Assembly: GCF_024139115.2 (NCBI RefSeq)
Contig: NC_085140.1
Span: 18,251,357-18,315,356, forward strand
Origin: Armigeres subalbatus
Lineage: Eukaryota > Arthropoda > Insecta > Diptera > Culicidae
Length of the DNA: 64,000 nt
Direction: 5' to 3'
Shown here: positions 23,501 through 33,471 of the stretch, piece after piece
Numbering within the stretch: the first letter of the stretch is position 1
Layout: each line of letters opens with the position of its first letter
Program-made: the position numbers and the translations under genes
The notes under the pieces: model-generated
What the model was told of the DNA's origin: nothing
The model's database searches: none
Seen by the model: only the letters and a program-made list of their open reading frames with translations

Positions 23501-23828
23501 TTCTTTCGACTACAATTCAGTAGCAATAGTAACTGAACGCGGATTCAGTAAGAATCGGTTCAATGTGTAACATCCACAAAATCATCAAAACCACAGAAAC
23601 AACAAAGACAACACAGCAAAACACGCTGAAAAAATGGAAGAAAAGTAATTTACGAAACACTATCATACACACAGAAACCAGGAAGCATAAAACCGCAGAA
23701 AGCAAAATCAGAGAATGAAAAACCAAGTAATCAGCTGTAATCTAATTCAAAACAAAAACAAACAAAAAAAAATGCTATTATAGTATGTAATGAAATTTCA
23801 CAGAACCAGAGAAAAACAAAATCGTTGC

Positions 23829-23834
23829 AATAAA
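23829..23834 (+). promoter_or_regulatory. Candidate distal polyadenylation signal AATAAA
   Basis: A canonical hexamer at the right edge of the A-rich low-transposon block. Sequence character changes to ordinary T/A-balanced DNA shortly after it. Confidence 0.4.
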
Positions 23835-23859
23835 GATGAAAATATTAAGGATAAAATTA

Positions 23860-26327
23860 AAAAAAAAACGACTTCTATAGTCTACTGCGTTTTATTGGAA
23901 AGAACAATCATGTTTTTTTTAACGTTTTCTCGTTTCTCATTTCTCGGTAAATCATAAATAATTTAATGTCTGAGAAACGGTCAAAAACTAGAGGAAAATA
24001 CCTACTCTTGGTAGTCTAAGACATTCGCCAAATAGAATGATAAAAATAATGAATAATTACACTAAAACACAGATATAGTTCAACTGGTATACATTTGTAT
24101 GCTCTTCCTTTGATGATTGGTGTTCACTAAATATAATAGCTCTTAACACAAACTCAGTAAATTTAATATAAAGTAACAGGTCAACGTTTCTTCTATTGGC
24201 ATAGCAATTTCTATTATCAGCAATGATTTTGCTCCCTTCAGCAACTAGACATAGAAGTAGAAAACTAGTAATGTATTGGTGCCAGATGCTGGTTGTTTAT
24301 ATCCTCCAGTAGTAAAATTCATTCATATTAATCGGCCGCACGCTCATCTCGCTTCACTCAATTTTGGAATAAATTTTATTAAGGATCTGTCTCATTTGGA
24401 GAATTAAATTAAATTTAAAATTAAAAGTTAAATAAAAAATTAAATAAAAAATTAAAATTAAATTTAAAAGTGACAGTTCGAAAATTAAAAAATCACCCCG
24501 TTATAAGAATGGCTGGTGCTATCCAGCAATTCCAATAGGACATCGATGGAAAATGATTCGATATCTGTCAAAAGTAATCTTGCTCTGCGAGCAGGGTTAT
24601 TTGATAATTATTGAAATGTCACTTTTAAGTTTAATTTCAGTTTAATTATCCAATAGGCAAATAGGCAAAAACATTTAAACACATTGTAAAACAAATTTAA
24701 CCCTTATGCGGCCAACAAAAAACAGACGTGAATGGCAGATAGGGTACCCGTGTACCCAGATATTGAAAATTTCATAGCTTTTACCATTTTAAACCTATTT
24801 GAATAATGTTGGCCATTTTGGAGAAGGGAACTTATATACTTTTTGTCCGCTGCCAAGATTTACATCTTTTGTGTTTTGTAATGCCTTAGAGTCTGCACGC
24901 GCAAGAAAAAGTCTATCAACCAGTTTCAAATATACAGGTTGCTCTTTGCGGTCCTTAGAATTGAAGGTCCTTACATTACATGTTTGTTTCATCAAAAAAA
25001 AAATCATGGGGGTTGTGTACAAGACACGACCGCTCGACGTAAACTACGTAAAACGAAGTCGACTCAAATTAGAGAATAAAATTCCCTGACTTTCCAGACC
25101 ATTCCTCAAGAAATTCCAGGTACGGAAAATGTTTTTATTTTTCAATACCTAGACGCGAATGGAAATCTCTGCATGTGTAAATCCTTTAAAACCATATCAG
25201 TTTCTGAGTTACTGGAAGCCTAATCACTTCTTGAAACAGAACATTAAAGATTTGTAGAATATTGCAGGCATTTCTGGTCGTTCACAAAGGTTCAAGTAAA
25301 CACGCAGAACTTCTGAAAGATTTTCATAATTTCATCTTTTCAAATTAAGCTGCAATTAATGTTATAAGTTTTTTTTGTGTGTCTTTATTAAGAAGACTTT
25401 CAGCCCGAGGCTGGCTCGTCTCCGGAATGTTATAAGTTTTCTAATGCCTTTATCCACCATTGGAAATTATCACGGACTCCTTGGAGTCGCAATAGACCTC
25501 CAAGACTACTGACGGACTTCTTCAGATCGTTGAAGTTTTTTTTATCCTTCTGGAAATTTGTGTGTGTGTGTATTTTTTCGAGAAACCTTCATTGGCTCTC
25601 AAGCAGTGTTGTAAAATGTCATTTGCATTCGTTTGTATAATTTTTCTAGAACTTTTTTCAGAAGTTAGCTATTGATTATTGATGTATGACGAACTTATAG
25701 CGCTTAAATGTGCCTACAACTTTGTCTAACAAGACATTGCTGTAAATATGTAATCTGGGGCATGGGAGGCAAAATATCATTCAAATGACATTATGTCAAA
25801 TGACACGTGACATTTTGGAGAGTTTTCAGTTTCCAGCCTTAGGTGTTATATTTAGAGCAATGTACCCTTGAACAAAATAATAGCCCTACTCGACCGTTAT
25901 GAGTACAGCTGAAATTATGAAGTGAATTTTACTTCTGAAAAAAATTATTAACAAATTAGTCAAATGACATGCAGATGACATTTTACAAGCCTGCTCTCAA
26001 GTATACTTACGGAGTAAGAATTCTTATTCACTTCCTGTGGAGTTTATGGACTTCTAAAAATAGTTACGGACTGATTGTAATCTTCCAGATAATCGAGAAT
26101 GCAATTCCTTCAAGCTCACATAAATCTATGCAGCACTTACAGAAAACCCACCAAAACATTCTAACCACTGCAAGACTTCAAAAAATTTGGTCTGAAAACA
26201 CTCAGGTCGTTTAATTTTTGTCGATTGTGGCCTTCGGTTTAAATAAAGCAATGATCCCATGGAAAAATATCCAAAACAAATAGGTCGCGTTTGTGAAGAA
26301 GTGGCATACCTAGTCTCAAATGCTAAG
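23860..26327. other. Intergenic or intronic DNA with scattered simple repeats
   Basis: No gene recognised. It holds an AAATTAAAATTAAA-rich patch (24405-24475), a TTCCCTGACTTTCCAG word at 25081-25096 shared with 29626-29705, and a short TG run at 25559. The GTACCCGTGTACCC stretch near 24747 resembles ends of small mosquito repeats but cannot be delimited. Confidence 0.5.
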
Positions 26328-26341
26328 GGGACCTATACCTA

Positions 26342-27893
26342 TCTATTTATTTATTCAGACTAAGGCTGAAGTGGCCTGTGCGGTATATAAGAGTATTCTT
26401 CATTCGGCTCGGTTCATGGCTACACGTCGCCAACCACGCAGTCTACGGAGGGTCCGCAAGTCATCTTCCACCTGATCGATCCACCTTGCCCGCTGCGCAC
26501 CTCGCCTCCTTGTACCCGTCGGATCGTTGTCGAGAACCATTTTCGCCGGGTTATTGTCCGACATTCTGGCTACGTGCCCGGCCCACCGCAGTCGTCCGAT
26601 TTTCGCGGTGTGAACGATGGATGGTGCTCCCAACAGCTGATGCAACTCGTGGTTCATTCGCCTCCTTCACGTACCGTCCGCCATCTGCACCCCACCATAG
26701 ATGGTACGCAGCACTTTCCTCCGAGTGCGCGTTAATCCTTCACGAGCATTGTCCAGGTCTCGTGTCCGTAGAGGACTACCGGTCTAATGAGCGTTTTGTA
26801 GATTATCAGTTTGGTACGGCGGCGAACTCTATTCGATCGGAGCGTCTTGCGGAGTCCAAAGTATGTACGATTTCCAGCCACTATACGTCTCCGAATTTCT
26901 CTGCTGGTATCATTTTCGGCAGTCACCAGTGAGCCCAAGTACACAAATTCTTCTACCACCTCGATTTCGTCACCACCGATGCCAACTCGCGGTGGCTGGC
27001 TCACATTGTCTTCTCTTGAACCTCTTCCTATCATGTACTTTGTCTTCGACGTGTTGATGACTAGTCCGATCTGCTTGGCTTCCCTCTTCAGTCTGATGTA
27101 GGCTTCCTCCATCTTCTCAAAGTTACGTGCCATATTATCTATGTCGTCGGCGAAGCCAAATAGCTGCACGGACTTATTGAAAATTGTACCACTCGTGTTA
27201 ATCCCTGCTCTTCGTATTACCCCTTCCAAATCGATTTTGAATAGCAGACACGAAAGACCATCACCTTGCCGTAACCCTCTGCGGGTTTCGAAGGGACTCG
27301 AGAATGTCCCTGAAACTCGAACTACGCACATCACATCGTCGCTTTGATCAACCGTGTCAGTTTATCCGGAAATCCGTTTTCGTGCATTATCTGCCATAGC
27401 TGGTTGTATCACATGCGGCTTTGAAGTCGATGAATAGATGATGTGTGGGCACGTTGTATTCGCGGCATTTCTGCAGTACTTGGCGAATGGCGAACACCTG
27501 GTCCGTGGTGGAGCGTTCGCCCATAAAACCCGCCTGGTACTGCCCCACGAACTCCCTTGCAATTGGTGCTAGTCGACGGCATAAAATTTGGGAGAGTACC
27601 TTGTAGGCGGCGTTCAGCAATGTGATTGCGCGGTAGTTGCTACAATCCAGCTTATCGCTCTTTTTGTAGATGGGACACACGACATCTTCCATCCACTCCT
27701 GCGGCAAAACTTCCTCCTCTCAAATTTTGGTAATGACCCAGTGCAGCGCTCTAGCCAGCGCCTCACCACCGTGTTTAAATAGCTCTCCTGGTAGTTGGTC
27801 AGCCCCAGGGGCTTTGTTGTTCTTCAGCCGGTCAATCTTCTCCTGGATTTCTTGGAGATCCGGAGCCGGTAGAATTATACCTACTCCATTCCA
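26342..27893 (-). mobile_element. APE/RT retroposon family A, 5'-truncated copy
   Basis: Read on minus, it gives RT pieces AAYKVLSQILCRRLAPIARE, QAGFMGERSTTDQVFAIRQV, HHLFIDFKAACDT, the catalytic FADDID region (about 27150), NTSKTKYMIGRGS, VEEFVYLGSLVTAEND, LYGHETWTML, a second frame with GRLRWAGHVARMSDN, and ends beside TTATTTATT. The 5' end is lost inside the RT N-terminus (homology with the full copy stops at about 27879). A 14-bp duplication GGGACCTATACCTA lies at 26328-26341 and 27894-27907. Between 27880 and 27893 is filler that repeats flanking DNA. One nucleotide-level shift near 27380 breaks the frame. Confidence 0.9.
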
Positions 27894-28977
27894 GGGACCT
27901 ATACCTACTCCATTTATTTTATCGATTTTTAGATGATTTTCAAAAATGGTCTTGGAGTTCCAGCATTGTTTTATTTAGAGAAAGTTTAACTACTATCAAC
28001 TAGATGTCAGAAAACTGCAACAAGCAATGAAACTTAATAAGGAACATCTAATAGAGCTTTTTGAAGAACTCGTGGAAGTTAGTTTGAAGATTCCTTGGCA
28101 TATTTTTTATATGAATTCCTTCACGAAGACATTTTCAATTCAAACTTGAGTAAATACCATACTAACTACCAAGTTTTTAGAGCGGAGGTTTTGAAAAAAT
28201 CTACTGAACATCCATCGAGCAGCTCCAGAAACTATTGAGACAGCTTTTTTAAATCCCTTTGGGATTTTTTTTATGTTTCAGTGAGAATTCTGAAGTAATT
28301 TCTGGACAAAAATTCTCAAAGATCAATCAGAATATATCTCGATGAAATTGTTTTATAAACATTTATAAAAGCAGCGAATGTAAAACTAATACATTATCAT
28401 TGACAACAACATTATCCTCCTCTTGTGTTCGAGCATGATTATGGAGTATCGAGTAACGTTTAATTGAGACCATCGTCACCTACGTACATGAGGTAGACCA
28501 TATGATGCTTTTATCCACTATCATTCTCTCTGCATGACCTATAATTTGACCACCTAAGTACGTGAGGATCGACCGATGACTTTTTAGGCCCATCATAAAA
28601 TGGAAGTTCACGAATGTTTGTAAAACATTACCTGCAGAATCTTGTTTGGAGATGATGCCGATGCTGTAGAGTGCCGTCGCAGGTCCACAAAGATACTATT
28701 CGGCGTTTTCTTTTCAACAAGCTTCCAAATATCTTTTTGTTGGTTATAGGTTGAACATGTTTGATGATTGTTTGTTGAACGGTTCTGAACTATGACCTAT
28801 GTCAGCCATTTGATTCAGTTACGACTGCTTTCACTAGATAATTTCAAAAACATGTTGGCGTTACATTTTCATTAAAAGGTAATGTTATATATTAGGTTTT
28901 TCATTATTGTTGGTTACTAGTCAGCAATTTAAATTTATCAAGACAGATAGTATTAAATGAAATTTTCTTATATCATA

Positions 28978-29058
28978 AGCTCTGAAAGTTCGTTCAAATC
29001 GTTCAAACACTATTTAGTATTTATAGTATTTGAACGATTTGAACGAACTTGCAGAGCT
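28978..29058. repeat. 81-nt hairpin, 30-bp arms
   Basis: AGCTCTGAAAGTTCGTTCAA (continuing ATCGTTCAAA) at 28978-29007 pairs with 29029-29058 with a single mismatch. The 21-base loop itself has an ACTAT/ATAGT pair. It resembles a miRNA precursor in size, but perfect arms also fit a small transposon relic. Confidence 0.75.
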
Positions 29059-29589
29059 TTTTTTGTTTGAACATGGGAACATGACTCAAACGCTACTAAT
29101 AAGGACACTGCAAAAAATTCAAAACGACTCCGACACAAAACCACTCAAACTAAATAATCTAAAATATTAATGGGGACTTGAAAAAAACTATTTAGATCAG
29201 GTCTCAGCAGTGACCATTTGAGTAACGTGGCTTTGGAACCTCTGTTATTGCTTAGAGATTAAAAAAAACAAACTCGATTAGCATAAAGAGCATGGCCCGG
29301 AGTAGACTTTTAGTCTAGAGACTGCCAACGGCCACACAAAAATAAGCTTTATAGCTTGATAGTGGTACTTGTCGACTATAACGGCCTCGGAGTATTGTTT
29401 ATTGGATATGCAGTCTCATGACCTTTTAGCTGTATATATTCTATATTAATTCTGATTCGACGTTTCAGTACTTTTATTGATCCTTTTGGATTGAAATGGA
29501 TGGATTAAAATTGGTTCAGAGTATCATTGTCTTAAGTGTCCTTAGTTTAGTATACTGCTCAAATTTAAAAAAAAAATCACTATAAATTT

Positions 29590-29720
29590 TCAATGTTGGG
29601 TTTTGTGATTTTTTCCCTGACCTCAATCAAAATTCCCTGACTTTCCCTGACATTCCATGTCCAAAATGAAATTCCGTGACTTTCCCTGACTTTCCAGGTT
29701 TTTCCAGGTAGTCGACACCC
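29590..29720. repeat. TTCCCTGACTTTCC repeat block
   Basis: Four to five copies of TCCCTGAC(T/A)TTCC-like words, ending in TTTCCAGGTAGTCGACACCC. A shorter relative lies at 25081-25125. It is probably part of an interspersed repeat whose ends I cannot place. Confidence 0.5.
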
Positions 29721-29971
29721 TGGAAATCTATACACATTAGAATGAATTTTTGTCTGTCTGCCCTTCCTGCACGAAATTGTAACAGAGGTGTATTTTCCCA
29801 TATATTTCGGCTGAAACCCCCATATTAACTTCAAATCAATTGCGCCAGCTTATGCAATAACCGATCAAGCTGAAATTTTCAGAGAATGATTTTCTTACCT
29901 AAAGGCAAAATCCTGGAGGGTGCCCCGTAGAATCCGACGACTTTTTTTTCTCCCCATACTAGGCTGGTCCA

Positions 29972-30038
29972 CTCTAATGGACATTGTCGGCCAAACATTT
30001 GCAAAGGTGGCAAAACTGAACACAGGCCTGAAACGTGT
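29972..30038 (+). mobile_element. 67-bp fragment of retroposon family B RT
   Basis: ATGGACATTGTCGGCCAAAC and CATTTGCAAAGGTGGCAAAA match 14556-14620 of the family B copy, the stretch just after the FADD catalytic box (DIVG.PFAKVA.L). Neither flank continues the match. Confidence 0.8.
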
Positions 30039-30112
30039 GTGGTGATGACACACCCCTGTACTCGGCTTCTATCCAGTTTTCCGCTAGCGGTAATGGCTGC
30101 CAGCTTACCTGT

Positions 30113-30361
30113 GGGCTAGTCTCTAATTTTGTGACGTTTGTGGAGGTCTACAGCACCCACCGTTCCGATCATTTTCATCAATGTGACCTAATACACACCT
30201 AATTGGTAAATAAGAAGGCGTGAATTCACTACACCAGCACCTGCTAGACGTTAAATGTTCAGTCTGTGCGATCTCTGGTCGAAGACGGTCATTCTGTCTA
30301 TAAAATACTCGGCACGGTGGGTGGAGTTGACTTCCACAAACGTCAAATCAGAGACTAGCCC
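30113..30361. mobile_element. 249-bp foldback element
   Basis: GGGCTAGTCTCTAATTTTGT and GACGTTTGTGGAGGTC on the left, then GCACCCACCG, are inverted on the right as CGGTGGGTGGAGTTGAC, TTCCACAAACGTC and AATCAGAGACTAGCCC. There is no coding capacity. Confidence 0.78.
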
Positions 30362-30879
30362 GCATTTCGAGCTACACCGAGCTGCTTATTGGATAGTATT
30401 ATTGATTCTAGTTAAAAAAAAGTCCTCACTTTTAATTGCCAATCGTGTGAAATATTTTTTACTTTTTGTTTGGTGTTCGGTGGCCCACGCACATGTATTG
30501 CGCTTTGCTCCGGCCGAAACATGTGTGATCTTCAATATCTTGCAGTAGTCATCGAGCAGGTAAGTACATTGCGGAGTTCGTGATTGAACATGATACGTAC
30601 CGGACGTGGTTGGATAGTGAAGGGTCAAACACAATGGATACGTTTGCGTGCGTTTTGACAGTTTTCCCATGGGAAAAATGTATTGTATTAAAATGTATAA
30701 AAATGTATATTAAATTAAAAAAATGTCTACTTCTCGTGTCCGTCAATCATAAGAAATGGAAATATGTTGGTACCACCGAAAGTACGGCAACGGAGCCCGT
30801 CGATGTCGTTCACTTTGCTGTTTTAGGTGGTCATAAAAAAAACTAAATACACACTCATCTCGAACTGCGGAGGTTGGTG

Positions 30880-31640
30880 CTACACATAGTCGCCGTTTGG
30901 TTATTTGCGTTCGTGTCAACCACATTCGCTTCCTAATCGACACGGGTTCGGATGTGTCCATTATCCCCGCAACATCGAACGACAAACGCAAAACGCCAAC
31001 CAACTTCGTACTTCATGCAGCCAAAAATTCGAACATTAAAACCTACGAGACTCGATTCTTGTACGTTGATCTTGGGGTTCCTCGAAGATTCGCATGGAAT
31101 TTCTTTTTCGCTGACGTAACTACTGCGATCATTGGAGCAGATTTTCTTTCGTTTTTTTTCGGATTGGCAGTGGATTTTAAAAACAGACGCATTGTCGACG
31201 TGACTACAAATCAGACAGCTACCGGAGAGATAGTATCACGAACACTTATTGGTGTTACAGCTGTCGTTTCCTGAACTAACTTCCTTCCACGATGCGGTTG
31301 AAAGTAATCCACAACGTAACACATCATATAGTTACCAGAGGACCATCTGATAAACTAGAACTAATACATATAAACTAAAAGCAGCTCAATAGGAATTTCA
31401 ACTGATGATAGAGTTGGGCATATGTCGTCGCTCGAGCAGTATTTCGGCTAGCCCACTACACTGCGTGTCCAAAAAGAGTGAACAGCTTCGCTTGTGGGTG
31501 ATTATCGACGCCTGAACCATGCAACTATACCGGATAAGTATCCGGTCCCTCATATCCACGACTTACCCAAAGCGATTCATGGTGAGTCGACATCCAGTAC
31601 GATAAATTTAGAGAGAGCTTATCACCAAATTCCTGTTTGT
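30880..31640 (+). pseudogene. Ty3/gypsy protease and RT N-terminal relic
   Basis: The first frame (30897-31274) has the retroviral-type aspartyl protease: FLIDTGSDVSIIPA with the DTG active site and, about 70 residues on, IIGADFLSFFFGLAVDF, the usual flap-distal GADFL box. A gap and shifts follow (MIELGICRRSSS and ASPLHCVSKK at about 31400-31475). Then comes the RT start VGDYRRLNHATIPDKYPVPH, IHDLP and INLERAYHQIPV to about 31640, where similarity ends before the YxDD box. The protease is intact as a frame, but it is detached from gag and from the rest of pol. A different family from the relic at 8-10 kb is possible. Confidence 0.85.
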
Positions 31641-31865
31641 GGGGTTTGTGGAGTAAAATGCCTTCAGCGTGTGTTTATAATTTTTTATAGATATATAAAG
31701 CGTGGCAATCGGCGAGCAGCAAGCCATGACTCTGGCTCTTCTGATCAAATCTCCGCGGCGTGCCACGGAGAGTCGCTGTCATAATTTCGTTCCGGCCTTT
31801 TAGAGCCACACATTTTGGCGTTCCAGTCAATCTACTTTTTAATCCTGTCGCTGACGGTCTTCGTT

Positions 31866-32275
31866 GAAAATGGTTAGTGGTTTGGAAAATCACAAGACGC
31901 GTCTCGAAGACCGTCGGAAAATGGTTTGTGGTTTTCAAAATCACAAGACGCTTCTCGAAGACCGTCGGATAATGCTTTTGGGTTTGCAAAATCACAAGGC
32001 ACGTCTGAAGACCGTCGGATATTGGTTTGTGGTTCGCAAAATTACAAGACCTTCGGAAACTGGTTTGTGGTTTGAAAAACAACAAGACTCGTCTGGAAGA
32101 CCGTAGGTACTTGGTTTGTGGTTTTCAAAACCACAATGCGCGTCTGAGGAGCGGTGGAAAATGGTTTGTGGTTTAGAAAACTATAAAACGTGTCTGAGAT
32201 GTATATCAGTTTGTGAAACTACAAGGTGCGTATGGAAGACCAACGGAAAATGATTTACGATTTAGAAAATCTCAA
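31866..32275 (+). repeat. ~51-bp tandem repeat, about eight units
   Basis: Units of the form AATGGTTTGTGGTTTTCAAA, then ATCACAAGACGC, then CGAAGACCGTCGG repeat every 50-51 bases, with growing divergence towards 32275. The array directly follows a gypsy relic. Confidence 0.9.
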
Positions 32276-32619
32276 AGTCCTGGGAGCATTGATTTTGGTG
32301 AAAACAAATTTAGATTTCATGTAGCCACTTGGCGGCGATAGTGTGCAATGCACACTGTGCATGTACATGAGACTACCAATTGAGCTATATGATTTAACGA
32401 AATCTGAGAGAAATGGAGAAATATTCTATGCTGTACTGTTCGAAACCGTTCGGAAAACCAAATATATTATCTGGAAATTTATCTTGGAATGTGCTGACTT
32501 AGTAGCCATTGCGGAATTACCAGTAGGATCAGATATCTTGGAATTTGCAAAATTAATAAGGGGCCGGATTTTCACAAAGCTAACTAAAAGTAAACTAGGA
32601 CCAAAAGGAACGGATGTGA

Positions 32620-33110
32620 AATGGATTTGGAATAGATTTGGAATGGATTTGGTATCGGGATTGGATTTGGATTGGATTTGACTGGATTGGATTTGGATTG
32701 GATTTGACTGGATTGGATTTGGATTGGATTTGGATTAGATTTGACTGGATTGAATTTGGTTTAGATTTGGATTGCATTTGGATTGCATTTGGATTGGATT
32801 TGGATTGAATTTGGATTGGATTTGGATTTGATTTGGATTGAATTTGGATTGGATTTGGATTGGATTTGGATTGGATTGGATTTGGATTGGATTTGGATTG
32901 GATTTGGATTGGATTTGGATTGGATTTGGATTGGATTTGGATTGGATTTGGATTGGATTTGGTTTGGATTTGGATTGGATTTGGTTTGTATTTGGATTGG
33001 ATTAGGATTGGATTTTGATTGGATTTGGATGTGGATGTCGATGTCGATGTGGATGGGGATGTGGATTTGGATGTGGGATGTGGATGTGGATGTAGTTGTG
33101 GTTGTGTGTA
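32620..33110 (+). repeat. GGATTGGATTT tandem array (11-bp period)
   Basis: Nearly uninterrupted GGATTGGATTT (5+6 bases) with occasional GACTGGATT, sliding into GGATGTGGATGTCGATG at the right end (33030-33100). It yields long minus-strand frames rich in N, P, I, Q and S and plus-strand frames rich in W, I, D and L, all artefacts of the period. Confidence 0.95.
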
Positions 33111-33457
33111 TTTTTTTTTTATAGAGCGATGAAAGGAAATATGCAAACAGACACCTGAAATTCACTCAGGGAAGTGGGGTTGACAGAAGGCCGACTCACT
33201 AAACCCACACCAATGTCTTCAGAAAATGAGCAATTCAGTGTAACACCCAACCCCCAGGAACAATTCCAACCAGATTTGGTACACATATTCTCTATTTTTG
33301 AAAGTTGTTTATTGAAAAGGTAGAATGGCTGTAGAAATATATAAAAATAGATCGATACATGGATACAATTAGATGCGCTTTAGATCTACCTCTGTGGGTT
33401 TCGTGCTATAGCAATGGACATTTTACTTTTACTTTACTTTACTTTTCAGATCCGAGT
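33111..33457. other. Spacer
   Basis: No gene recognised. CTTTTACTTTACTTTACTTT is a short simple repeat near 33425. Confidence 0.5.
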
Positions 33458-33471
33458 AAAGCCGGGTACAT

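Larger units (their letters stand above)
17009..23850 (+). other. Candidate long 3'UTR of the + strand (syntaxin-like?) gene
   Basis: About 6.8 kb with hardly any transposon, unlike every flanking region, and with a strong A-over-T bias on + that grows towards the right (AAACAAA, ACACAC, AAAGAAA words from 18.1 kb on). An acceptor-like CATTTTAG ends at 17008. The sequence after it has only a 31-codon frame ending at about 17106. The block stops at AATAAAG (23829-23834), followed by an A-run at about 23859. Long A-rich UTRs are common in insect neuronal genes, and the nearest + strand host exon is the syntaxin-like one at 5142, whose donor at 5609 could reach this acceptor. No transcript evidence is available, and a lncRNA or conserved intron would look alike. 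Confidence 0.4.
27908..29970. other. Unannotated A+T-rich DNA
   Basis: No gene recognised. It contains a strong 30-bp-arm hairpin (28978-29058) and a TTCCCTGACTTTCC repeat block (29590-29720), listed separately. Confidence 0.5.

Noticed and set aside
32595..33165. Two minus-strand frames of 134-183 codons with NPIQIQSKS repeats
   Set aside because: Product of the 11-bp GGATTGGATTT array; composition and period explain it fully.
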